Shown here: positions 1 to 9,642 of the stretch, in pieces
Layout: each line of letters opens with the position of its first letter
Numbering within the stretch: the stretch's first letter is position 1
Assembly: GCF_041435435.1 (NCBI RefSeq)
Contig: NZ_CP108494.1
Span: 3,816,501 to 3,880,500, forward strand
Direction of reading: 5' to 3'
Source of the DNA: Streptomyces sp. NBC_01241
Lineage (GTDB): Bacteria; Actinomycetota; Actinomycetes; Streptomycetales; Streptomycetaceae
Length of the DNA stretch: 64,000 bases
The notes under the pieces: model-generated
Told to the model about the DNA's origin: nothing
Seen by the model: the letters and a program-made list of their open reading frames with translations, nothing else
Databases searched by the model: none
Position numbers and translations under genes: made by a program

Positions 1-281
1 GTCTCGTCGCCGACGAGACGGAAGCTGTCCGCCCAGGTCTCCTCGGTGCGGGCGGCCCCGTTCGGCTGCTGCTGGGCCATCCGCAGCCAGTTCAGCTCGG
101 TCTCGGCGACATGCTTGAGCAGTCCGGAGAGCGAGAGCTCGCTGGCGCTGGGCCGGCTCGCCGCCTGTTCCTCGGTCAGACCGATGAGCGAGCGCCGGAT
201 TGCGCCGCGCTGCGCCTCGACGAAGGAGAGGAGCGCGCCGCGCTCGTCGCCGGTGGCTTCCGCGGGAACGTGAGTGACCAT
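1..281 (-). CDS. DinB/DUF664-like protein (3' end outside window)
   Basis: N-terminal part of a small cytosolic protein of the DinB/YfiT-like four-helix superfamily, often found in thiol-dependent or stress-linked enzymes of actinobacteria. The visible 93 residues open MVTHVPAEATGDERGALLSF and include the segment LSGLLKHVAETELNWLRMAQ, the typical helix where DinB proteins place a first metal-binding His in an HxxxxE-like arrangement. The ATG at 279-281 follows a gene-free gap. The C-terminal half lies beyond the left edge, so the remaining metal ligands cannot be checked. Function beyond the fold is not known. Confidence 0.75.
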   Translation of the reverse strand, partial: MVTHVPAEATGDERGALLSFVEAQRGAIRRSLIGLTEEQAASRPSASELSLSGLLKHVAETELNWLRMAQQQPNGAARTEETWADSFRLVGDE

Positions 282-389
282 GGTGTCCGCCCTGTGTCCG
301 TGCCGATTTCTCCTGACACCGACCAAGTTACGGACCCTTGCGGTCAGCTTCCGTTCGACTCCGGCAGACCCGGCAGCGGAGGCGTCAGG

Positions 390-1847
390 TCAGAAAGGGA
401 ACGCGCTCCGGCCGTGCTGGATGGAGATCCACTTCTGGGTGGTGAAGGCGCCCACGGTCGCCTCGCCGTTCAGCCGGCCGATCCCGGAGGACTTCTCGCC
501 GCCGAAGGCCACCAGCGGATCGTCCTGGACGGTGGAGTCGTTGACGTGGAACATCCCGCTGACGACGCGCCGCGCGAACCGCACTCCGCGTTCGACGCCT
601 CGGGTGTGCACGGCGCCGCTCAGCCCGTACGGGGTGGCGTTGGCGATCCGTACGGCTTCGTCCTCGCCGTCGAACGGCACCAGCAGCGCCACCGGGCCGA
701 ATATCTCCTGGGACAGCAACGGGGAGCCCTCGGGGAGCCCGGTGAGCACGGTCGGCTCCACGAGGTTGCCGCGGGTCCGGCCCCGTACGAGCGCGGTGGC
801 CCCCTCGGCGAGCGCCTGGTCGACCAGGGCGGTCAGGGCGTCGGCCTGGAAGGTGTTGATGACCGGGCCGATCTGGGTCCCCGGGTCGCGCGGGTCGCCG
901 GTCCTCAGCGCGGCCACCCTGGCGGTGAACTTCTCAGTGAACTCCCGTTCCACACGGCGGTCCACCAGGATGCGGTTGGCGGCCATGCAGACCTGCCCCT
1001 GGTACACAAAGCGGCTGAAGACGGCCGCGTCGACCGCGTAGTCGATGTCCGCGTCCTCCAGCACCACCAGGGCGCTGTTGCCGCTGAGTTCGAGGACCGT
1101 CCGCTTGAATTGCCCGGCCGCCGTCGCGCCGACGTGACGGCCCACCCGGTCCGTGCCCGCGAAGGAGATCACCTTGGGTACGGGATGCTCGATGAACGCG
1201 TCCCCTATTTCCGCGACATCGGTGATCACGATGTTGAGCAGTCCGGCGGGCAGCCCGGCGTCCTCGAAGATCTTGGCGATCAGTCCGCCGCCGACGACCG
1301 GGGCGTTCTGGTTGGGCTTGACGACGACCGCGTTGCCGAGCGCGAGGGCCGGTGCGACCGACTTCATCGTCACCAGGAAGGGGAAGTTGAAGGGGCTTAT
1401 CACCCCTATGACGCCGACGGGCTGCCGTTGGACACGGTTCTCCTTGCCGTCCACCGCGGAGGGCAGGACGCGGCCCACGGGAAGCAGCGCCCGCTGGATC
1501 GCGTCGCGCAGGAATTCCTTGGCGACCCGGACCTCGTACTCCGCCTTGAGGCGGGTGCCGCCCAGTTCATCGACGATCGCCTCGACGATGCCGTCGTGCA
1601 GTTCCTCGGTGATGCGCAGGGCCCGTTCCAGAACACCACGGCGTTGGTACGGGCCGGTGGTGGCCCAGGACCGCTGGGCGCGTTCGGCAGCGCGGTAGGC
1701 CAGATCGACCTCCTGCTCGGTCGCGATGGTGATCGCGGCGAGTTTCTCCCCGTTGTAGGGATTGAAATCGATGATGTCCCACGAGCCGGTTCCGGTCCGC
1801 CACTCACCGTCGATGTACTGGTCGGCCAGCTCGCAGAAGAAGGACAT
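390..1847 (-). CDS. NAD(P)-dependent aldehyde dehydrogenase (benzaldehyde dehydrogenase-like)
   Basis: Cytosolic enzyme oxidising an aldehyde to its acid with NAD(P). It has the full-length ALDH fold of about 485 residues. Visible motifs are SPFNFPF and KPNQNAPVVGG of the cofactor site, ELSGNSA carrying the general-base Glu, GQVCMA carrying the nucleophilic Cys, and QEIFGPVA near the C terminus. The start is set at the ATG reading MSFFCELADQ because AAGGGA lies 5 to 6 bases upstream; an in-frame ATG 14 codons earlier has no such site. The sequence resembles actinobacterial benzaldehyde-type dehydrogenases, but substrate cannot be read from sequence. It follows the HTH regulator gene on the same strand, with 54 bp between them. 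Confidence 0.9.
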   Translation of the reverse strand: MSFFCELADQYIDGEWRTGTGSWDIIDFNPYNGEKLAAITIATEQEVDLAYRAAERAQRSWATTGPYQRRGVLERALRITEELHDGIVEAIVDELGGTRLKAEYEVRVAKEFLRDAIQRALLPVGRVLPSAVDGKENRVQRQPVGVIGVISPFNFPFLVTMKSVAPALALGNAVVVKPNQNAPVVGGGLIAKIFEDAGLPAGLLNIVITDVAEIGDAFIEHPVPKVISFAGTDRVGRHVGATAAGQFKRTVLELSGNSALVVLEDADIDYAVDAAVFSRFVYQGQVCMAANRILVDRRVEREFTEKFTARVAALRTGDPRDPGTQIGPVINTFQADALTALVDQALAEGATALVRGRTRGNLVEPTVLTGLPEGSPLLSQEIFGPVALLVPFDGEDEAVRIANATPYGLSGAVHTRGVERGVRFARRVVSGMFHVNDSTVQDDPLVAFGGEKSSGIGRLNGEATVGAFTTQKWISIQHGRSAFPF

Positions 1848-1901
1848 GCGATCCCTTAACTCAGGTGCAGACTTCCGTCGATCCGTCATCGTACTGATGA
1901 A

Positions 1902-2783
1902 TCACGTCAGTTGGAGCAGACCACGGAGCAGATCGCGGCTCTCCTCCGGACCAGGGCTGTCCTGGTGAAGTCGCTTCATGGCCTTTTCGTACTGAGCGAC
2001 TTCTTCGGCCTTGTCCAGATAGAGCGCACTTGTCAGCTGCTCCAAGTAGACAATGTCCGACAGATCGGATTCCGGGAATCGGAGCATCGTAAAAGAACCG
2101 CTCTCGCCGGCATGCCCGCCGAAACTGAAGGGCATCACTTGAAGAGTGATGTTGGGCTGCTCGGACATCTCGATCAGATGCCGCAGTTGCCCACGCATGA
2201 CGTCGCGGTCGCCGTACGGCCGGCGCAGCGCCGCCTCGTCCAGCACGGCGTGGAATTGGGGTGCGCGTTCGGAGACGAGAGCCTTCTGCCGCTCCAGCCG
2301 CAGCGCCACACGGCGGTCGATCTCGGCGGCGGGTGCGTCACCCATGCCCCGGGTGACGACCGCGTGCGCGTAGGACTCGGTCTGCAACAGACCGTGTACG
2401 AACTGGACTTCGTACACCCGGATGAGCGATGCCGCGCCCTCCAGACCGATGTACGTCTGGAACCATCCGGGCAGTACGTCTCCGTAACTGTGCCACCAGC
2501 CCGCCACATTGGCCTCGCGGGCGAGGCCGAGCAGGGCGTCGCGCTCCGCATCGTCCGTGACACCGTAGAGCGTGAGCAGGTCCTCGACGTCCCTGGCCTT
2601 GAAGCTCACCCGTCCCAACTCCATGCGGCTGATCTTCGATTCGGAAGCCCGGATGGAGTAGCCGGCCGCCTCACGGGTGATACCGCGTGAGTCGCGCAGC
2701 CGCCTGAGCTGCGAGCCCAGCAGGATGCGCCGCACCACAGATCCACTCGACTCGCCTGCCGCCACTGGTCCGGTCCTCCCCAT
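1902..2783 (-). CDS. WhiJ-like HTH transcriptional regulator with DUF5753
   Basis: DNA-binding regulator of the large Streptomyces HTH-DUF5753 family (WhiJ-like). Residues about 18-75 form an XRE-type helix-turn-helix (LRRLRDSRGITREAAGYSI followed by SKISRMELGR). The remainder is the DUF5753 domain, with the usual VHGLLQTESYA and ITLQVMPFSFGGHAG segments. The ATG start (MGRTGPVAAG) is preceded closely by AGGAAG; a TTG 12 codons upstream is possible. The divergent neighbour is an ATP-binding protein and a DUF397 gene lies just beyond it. Such trios are known to influence development and antibiotic production. Ligand and targets are unknown. Confidence 0.88.
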   Translation of the reverse strand: MGRTGPVAAGESSGSVVRRILLGSQLRRLRDSRGITREAAGYSIRASESKISRMELGRVSFKARDVEDLLTLYGVTDDAERDALLGLAREANVAGWWHSYGDVLPGWFQTYIGLEGAASLIRVYEVQFVHGLLQTESYAHAVVTRGMGDAPAAEIDRRVALRLERQKALVSERAPQFHAVLDEAALRRPYGDRDVMRGQLRHLIEMSEQPNITLQVMPFSFGGHAGESGSFTMLRFPESDLSDIVYLEQLTSALYLDKAEEVAQYEKAMKRLHQDSPGPEESRDLLRGLLQLT

Positions 2784-3087
2784 CGCTTCCTGGACACCGG
2801 GGCTCCCCCTGAACCCCAAGTGCCGGATTCTGCCATCAAAACGCTTCAGCCCGTACTCGTTCGATTACGGAAATGAGAAGACTCCCGCAAAGCTACGAAA
2901 ACACCCGCCGGAAGAAATGACCAAGAACCGGCACGGGTTCGGACAGGTCCGGCGCGTGCACGTGCATCTGCCCTTGCATCTGCCCTGCGCATTCGGAACC
3001 ATGGCCCTCGCGCACCTGCGTGCTCGTTCGTGTTGTGCCGCTGTACCCGTAGTGCCGATACAGCCGCGAATCCCGGGAGTGCCTCGC
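2784..3087. promoter_or_regulatory. Divergent intergenic region of the WhiJ-like trio
   Basis: About 300 bp between the start of the HTH-DUF5753 gene and the start of the ATP-binding protein gene, so it should hold both promoters. It is AT-richer than its surroundings around 2835-2925. No clear palindrome or consensus promoter pair stands out by eye. Confidence 0.4.
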
Positions 3088-3609
3088 ATGGGGACGAATG
3101 GATCGACGATGCTCGAGCCGTTACGGCAGGGGCTTCCCCCCATCGATACCTCGGCCGTCTCCGGATCGGCGACCTGCACATTGCCCGCCCAGTACGAAGC
3201 CGTGGGCGGGGCGCGGAGGTTCACCAGGACGACGCTGAACGGATGGGGTCTGGACGAGCGTTTCGACGATGTCGCACTCGTCGTCTCCGAACTCGTCACC
3301 AACGCCCTGCGGCACGCCTTGTCCGCCGACTTGGCGCCGGATCCTCAGATACCGCCCGTACGGCTGCACTTGATGCGCTGGAGCTCGCGCCTGGTGTGCG
3401 CCGTGCGCGACCCCAGTCGCAAGAGCCCCATCGCCTCCGAGGCTCCCGACTCCGCGGAGTCGGGCCGGGGCCTCTTCCTGGTGGAATCCTTCAGCGACTC
3501 CTGGGGCTGGCATCCCACCCCCGTCATGGGGACGGAGGGCCCGGACAGCATGGCGGCACCGCGCGGCAAGGTGGTCTGGGCACTGTTCCGGCTGTCCGAC
3601 ACGGTGTGA
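3088..3609 (+). CDS. ATP-binding protein, RsbW/SpoIIAB-like (HATPase_c)
   Basis: Single-domain GHKL ATPase of 173 residues, the fold of anti-sigma factor kinases. The N-box is seen as ELVTNALRHA, a G1-like segment as VRDPSRKSP and a G2-like segment as SGRGLFLVESF. Streptomyces carries dozens of these; many sit beside HTH-DUF5753 and DUF397 genes, as here. The start at MGTNGSTMLEP is supported by GGGAG eight bases upstream; the ATG seven codons later is an alternative. Protein kinase activity is not proven for this subgroup. It may act on an anti-sigma antagonist or on the neighbouring regulator. Confidence 0.85.
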   Translation: MGTNGSTMLEPLRQGLPPIDTSAVSGSATCTLPAQYEAVGGARRFTRTTLNGWGLDERFDDVALVVSELVTNALRHALSADLAPDPQIPPVRLHLMRWSSRLVCAVRDPSRKSPIASEAPDSAESGRGLFLVESFSDSWGWHPTPVMGTEGPDSMAAPRGKVVWALFRLSDTV

Positions 3610-3644
3610 TCCGCGCTGCCCGACGGTGAGCGGCGGGCAGCGGG

Positions 3645-3682
3645 CGATGGGCGGCGGGCGATGGGCGGCGGGCGATGGGCCG
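3645..3682. repeat. Short tandem repeat, unit near GGGCGATGGGCGGC
   Basis: Fourteen-base unit repeated nearly three times just after the ATP-binding protein gene and before the convergent DUF397 gene. It lies outside coding sequence. Confidence 0.6.
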
Positions 3683-3715
3683 GCCGGTCGCCGGATGCCG
3701 GCCCGTGGGATGCGG

Positions 3716-3958
3716 TCAGCCGCCCGCTATGAGGTGGTCGAACTCCCCGTCCTTCACCCCGAGCAACAGCGCCTCTATCTCGGCCGGCGTATAGACCAGG
3801 GCCGGCCCGTCGGGGTGGCGCGAATTCCGCATCGCCACATCCCCGCCGGGCAGTTTCGCGAACTCCACGCAGGATCCCTGGGAGTTGCTGTGTCTGCTCT
3901 TCTGCCAGACGACTCCGCGAAGCTCTGTGGCCGCCATGCCGTTGTACACGTGGTGCAC
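3716..3958 (-). CDS. DUF397 domain protein
   Basis: Small 80-residue protein of the DUF397 family. Diagnostic segments are WQKSRHSNSQGSCVEFA, VAMRNSRHPDGPAL and the C-terminal F/W-rich tail DGEFDHLIAGG. The GTG start (VHHVYNGMAATEL) is chosen because GGGGAG lies six bases upstream; the ATG eight codons inside is the alternative. DUF397 proteins are the small partners of WhiJ-like HTH regulators in Streptomyces, and genetic work on such loci suggests they counteract the regulator. Here it lies convergent to the ATP-binding gene. Confidence 0.85.
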   Translation of the reverse strand: MHHVYNGMAATELRGVVWQKSRHSNSQGSCVEFAKLPGGDVAMRNSRHPDGPALVYTPAEIEALLLGVKDGEFDHLIAGG

Positions 3959-4234
3959 AGGACGCTCCCCGAGTTGCAAGGTGCAAGTGTCAACTGTCTC
4001 GGATCATAGCTCTGTTCAAATATCCCTGCATGAGCAGATGCATGAGCGGATGCACGTGCACGCGGGGTGTTCTCGTGATTACAGCTCTGCGATTACAGCT
4101 GTGGACGCAGAGATAGACGTACGGGTTGTCTGTTCGGCTCCACCTCGCTGCGTTTACCCCGGGTCGGGCCCTCCATCCCGGAGCCGCGCACTGGTAGCTT
4201 GGCGCGGTCTTTCGTCGACCAGGGGGAATTCCAC

Positions 4235-4726
4235 ATGCGCGAAGTCCTACGAACCGGCGTCGTCGTCGCCGCCGGACTCGTCACCGCCGCCGCACTGACC
4301 GGCTGCAGCAGTGACAGCGAGAAGAGCGACTCGGGCAAGGGTGCCGACGCCGCGAAGTCCAGCCAGGCTCCCGGCGCCAGCGGCAGCAGCAGCGGTGGGG
4401 GCGGCGATTCCGGGGCCGGTACCGCGGCGCTGGAAGGCGGTTGGGCCGGGAAGACCGACGACAAGGCGGTGATCATGTCCGTCGCATCCGGGAAGGCCGT
4501 GCTCGTCACCGAGCAGCAGGCCTGCACCGGCACCGTGCAGGACACGGGCAAGGTGATGCTGACGCTGAAGTGCGCCGACGGCGACACCCGGCGCACGACC
4601 GGAGCCATCGAGTCCAACGACGGCAAGACCATCGTCGTGTCCTGGGACAGCGGCACGAAGGACACCCTGGCCAAGACCGCCCCGGGAGCGCTCCCGTCGG
4701 GGCTGCCGGATCTGCCGGCCTCCTGA
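4235..4726 (+). CDS. Secreted lipoprotein, function unknown
   Basis: A 163-residue exported protein. The N terminus has a short charged stretch, a hydrophobic core and the lipobox LTGC, so the mature protein should start at the Cys and be lipid-anchored outside the membrane. A Ser/Gly/Asp-rich linker of about 45 residues precedes a small beta-rich domain (WAGKTDDKAVIMSV to IVVSWDS). AGGGGGAA lies just upstream of the ATG, and TAGCTT about 35 bases upstream could be the -10 box. No enzyme motif is visible. Confidence 0.85.
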   Translation: MREVLRTGVVVAAGLVTAAALTGCSSDSEKSDSGKGADAAKSSQAPGASGSSSGGGGDSGAGTAALEGGWAGKTDDKAVIMSVASGKAVLVTEQQACTGTVQDTGKVMLTLKCADGDTRRTTGAIESNDGKTIVVSWDSGTKDTLAKTAPGALPSGLPDLPAS

Positions 4727-4759
4727 CGGCCGACTGCGCCGCTTTTCGTTGCTCAGTCC

Positions 4760-6997
<2,238 letters not shown>

Positions 6998-7070
6998 ATC
7001 GAGAGCCTAACCGGAATTACCGATTAGCCCGACTTGTCGGACATTGGCTCACGGAGACGGTGGCTACCGC

Positions 7071-7123
7071 TTTCCCCGTCCGCTTTCCCCGTCCGCTTTC
7101 CCCGTCCGCTTTCCCCGTCCGCC
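7071..7123. repeat. 13-bp tandem repeat, four copies
   Basis: The unit TTTCCCCGTCCGC starts at 7071, 7084, 7097 and 7110 with near perfect identity. It lies in the 166-bp gap upstream of the FUSC gene and downstream of the DUF2786 gene, so it falls in the FUSC promoter region. Confidence 0.9.
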
Positions 7124-7163
7124 GGGCGGCGCCTGCCTCTTCCCGCGTCCGCGAGGACGGTAC

Positions 7164-8366
7164 CTACCTCTTCTCGCGTCCGCCGCGGAGCTCCGGACCG
7201 CTCCCGCCCATCCGCGCCCGGTCCGCCGCGTCCGTGCCATGGGTCCAGCCGTCCAGGTCGGTGGCGCCCCGGACCCGGGTGGTCGTGGTCTCGGGGAACA
7301 TCCGCTCGGCGGTGTCCGTGACGGCCATGTCGCGGGCCGCGAGCACCGGGAGCAGCCGAGGGCTGCCGGACCCGGCCGGTCCGGCGCCGCTCCCGCCGCC
7401 GGCCTCGGTGTCGGCCTCGGCGGTGACACGGGCGGTGTCGGCGGCGAGCCGGCTGCCCAGGCGCTGGGCGTACGCCATCAGGAACGACTGCCGGAACGTC
7501 TTGGTCCGCTTGCGCCCGCCGGCCCGCTGGCCCGCCTCCGCCTTCGTCATCGCCGCCGTGCCCTGGACCAGCAGGGAGGTGTACAGCAGTTCCACGGCGT
7601 CCAGGTCCGGCTCGAAGCCGACCACCGTGGAGAAGCCGAGGTCGCTGTTCCACACCGCACGGCAGCGGTTCGCGGCGGCGACCGCGTCGAGCAGGATCGC
7701 CTTCGCCGTCTCGTACGGCGCGTCGACCCCGATCCGGCACGCGCCCGGCGCCTCCTTGCTGTGGGTACGGGCGGCGAGCAGGGCCTCATCGATGGAGTGC
7801 CGGGCCATCAGCTCTTGCGCCTTGGTGGTGAGGGCCTCCGCCTCTTCCGGGAAACCGGTCGCTTCCGCTTTGGCGAGCAGGGCGCGGATCCGGGTCAGCA
7901 TCCGCGGTTCGTCGTGCGCGGGCGGCAGGTGGAGCCCGTGCGGGGAGGTGCCGGGCGGCGGACCGACCGGTTCGATGGCGGGGAGCCGGAGCAGCAGCCG
8001 GTACAGGCCGAGGAGGGCGGAGGCGTAGGAGAAGCGGTCCGGCCGGTTCCGGGGCGGCGCGACGGGGAGACCGTCGAGCTGCGACCGCCAGCGGGGCGGC
8101 AGCGACGCGTACCGCCCCGTCTCCGAGGTGATCAGCCCGGCGACGAGGCCGGCCGCTGTCTCGTCGAGGTCGCGGCGGACGATGCGTACGAGATCGGCGG
8201 GCTGCCAGCCACGCGCCCAGGCCCGACGGACGAACTCCTCGCCGCGCCGGACGAGTTCCGCGTCGGCCGTCGGGTCGGCGGCCAGGAGGGAGGCTCCGGC
8301 GTCGAGACCGGCGTCGCCGTCCGAGTAGAGGGCTGCCGAGAATGCCTGGTCGATCACCGGTTCCAT
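7164..8366 (-). CDS. DUF2786 domain protein
   Basis: A 400-residue soluble protein. The DUF2786 signature lies at about residues 155-195: MLTRIRALLAKAEATGF then EEAEALTTKAQELMARHSID, a helical segment found in several phage and actinobacterial proteins of unknown role. The rest is helical, with a Gly/Ala-rich insertion near residue 330. The start is set at MEPVIDQAFS; the longer open frame upstream overlaps the divergent ABC transporter gene and looks non-coding. The ribosome-binding site is weak. No catalytic motif is recognised. Confidence 0.8.
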   Translation of the reverse strand: MEPVIDQAFSAALYSDGDAGLDAGASLLAADPTADAELVRRGEEFVRRAWARGWQPADLVRIVRRDLDETAAGLVAGLITSETGRYASLPPRWRSQLDGLPVAPPRNRPDRFSYASALLGLYRLLLRLPAIEPVGPPPGTSPHGLHLPPAHDEPRMLTRIRALLAKAEATGFPEEAEALTTKAQELMARHSIDEALLAARTHSKEAPGACRIGVDAPYETAKAILLDAVAAANRCRAVWNSDLGFSTVVGFEPDLDAVELLYTSLLVQGTAAMTKAEAGQRAGGRKRTKTFRQSFLMAYAQRLGSRLAADTARVTAEADTEAGGGSGAGPAGSGSPRLLPVLAARDMAVTDTAERMFPETTTTRVRGATDLDGWTHGTDAADRARMGGSGPELRGGREKR

Positions 8367-8472
8367 GAGGTCAGGGTAGGCAGGACAGTGGGCCGGGGTA
8401 GGGCTGGCCCCACCCCGGGTACGGGGCCGAGTGGTCGTGAGCGTGGGGCGCGGAAACGGTTCGATCGGGAGC

Positions 8473-9642
8473 ATGACTTTCGAGGACATGACTTCCCCAC
8501 ATGCGCCCGCCGCGGCAGCCGCGTCCCCTGCCGCAACCGCGTCCGCCGCGTTCTCCGAGCCCGCGGGGGCCCCGAGCGCCGCCGACGCCGTACGGCTTCG
8601 CTCCGTACGCCGCACCTACGGCGAGGCCGAAGCTCTCGCCGGCATCGACCTCACCGTCCGCCCCGGTACCTTCACCGCTGTCATGGGTCCGTCCGGCTCC
8701 GGGAAGTCCACGCTGCTGCACTGCGCGGCCGGGCTCGACCGGCCGACATCCGGCACCGTCGAGGTGGGCGGGGTGGATCTGACGGGGCTGAGCGAGCGTC
8801 GGCTGACGCTGCTGCACCGGGACCGGATCGGCTTCGTCTTCCAGTCGTTCAACCTGGTCCCTTCGCTGACCGCCGCCCAGAACGTCGCGCTGCCGCTGCG
8901 GCTCGCGGGCCGCCGCCCGTCCCGTACCGAGTTACGGGAATCCCTGGCGCGGGTCGGACTGGCCGACCGGGCAGGGCACCGGCCCGCCGAGATGTCGGGC
9001 GGCCAGCAGCAGCGGGTGGCCCTGGCCCGGGCCCTGATCACCCGGCCCGCGGTGCTCTTCGGCGACGAACCGACCGGTGCGCTGGACACCGCGACAAGCC
9101 AGGAGGTGCTGGTGATGCTGCGGGAGCTGGTGGACCGGGAGGGGCAGACGGTCGTGATGGTCACCCATGACCCGGTGGCCGCGGCATATGCGGACCGGGT
9201 GGTCTTCCTGGTCGACGGGCAGGTGGCGGACGACCTGACCGGGCTGTCGGCCGAGCGGATCGCGGCCTGGATGGCGACGCGGTGTGCAGGGCCTAAGGGA
9301 TGCACGGGACGCACGGGGCATACGGGGCGTACGGGATCTTCCGAAGGCGCCGCAGGAGCCCACCGGACGACCGCGGACACGGACACGGACGCTGACATCG
9401 CAGGTCACGCAGGTCACGCAGGTCTTGTCGGTCACTCGGGCCACACGGACACGGACGTCCTCGGTCACTCAGGCCACGCGGACGTCACCGGCCACGCGGG
9501 GATCACCGGCCGCGTGGACGTCACCGGCCACGCGGGGATCACCGGCCGCGCGGACGTCACCGGCCACGCGGGGATCACCGGCCACGCGGACGTCACCGGC
9601 CACGCGGGGATCACCGGCCACGCGGAAGGCGCGCCGTGCTGA
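8473..9642 (+). CDS. ABC transporter ATP-binding protein (LolD/MacB-like)
   Basis: ATPase subunit that should pair with the FtsX-like permease encoded immediately downstream. Walker A is GPSGSGKST, the Q-loop lies in FVFQSFNLVPS, the signature is MSGGQQQR, Walker B is AVLFGDEPTGALD, and the H-loop is VTHDP. These features are typical of MacB/LolD-type mechanotransmission exporters. The first 40 residues are an Ala/Pro-rich extension. After the ATPase core (about residue 265) comes an unusual 120-residue tail made of Gly/His/Thr repeats with the unit ADVTGHAGITGH. The start ATG has GGGA directly upstream; an ATG five codons later is an alternative. Its stop overlaps the permease start (GTGCTGA), implying translational coupling. 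Confidence 0.9.
   Translation: MTFEDMTSPHAPAAAAASPAATASAAFSEPAGAPSAADAVRLRSVRRTYGEAEALAGIDLTVRPGTFTAVMGPSGSGKSTLLHCAAGLDRPTSGTVEVGGVDLTGLSERRLTLLHRDRIGFVFQSFNLVPSLTAAQNVALPLRLAGRRPSRTELRESLARVGLADRAGHRPAEMSGGQQQRVALARALITRPAVLFGDEPTGALDTATSQEVLVMLRELVDREGQTVVMVTHDPVAAAYADRVVFLVDGQVADDLTGLSAERIAAWMATRCAGPKGCTGRTGHTGRTGSSEGAAGAHRTTADTDTDADIAGHAGHAGLVGHSGHTDTDVLGHSGHADVTGHAGITGRVDVTGHAGITGRADVTGHAGITGHADVTGHAGITGHAEGAPC
9481..9624. repeat. 36-bp in-frame minisatellite, four copies
   Basis: Four head-to-tail 36-bp units starting at 9481, 9517, 9553 and 9589, each beginning GACGTCACCGGCCACGCGGG and differing at only a few bases. They encode the 12-residue repeat at the end of the ABC ATPase. Diverged half-units (GGTCACGCAG) extend the repeat leftward from about 9400. 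Confidence 0.93.

Noticed and set aside
111..1859. Long plus-strand open frame opposite the aldehyde dehydrogenase
   Set aside because: It is the antisense shadow of a strongly conserved gene; no known domain and no ribosome-binding site.
9481..9624. Regular 36-bp repeats resembling a CRISPR array
   Set aside because: Units are directly adjacent with no spacers, stay in frame with an ABC ATPase, and there are no cas genes.
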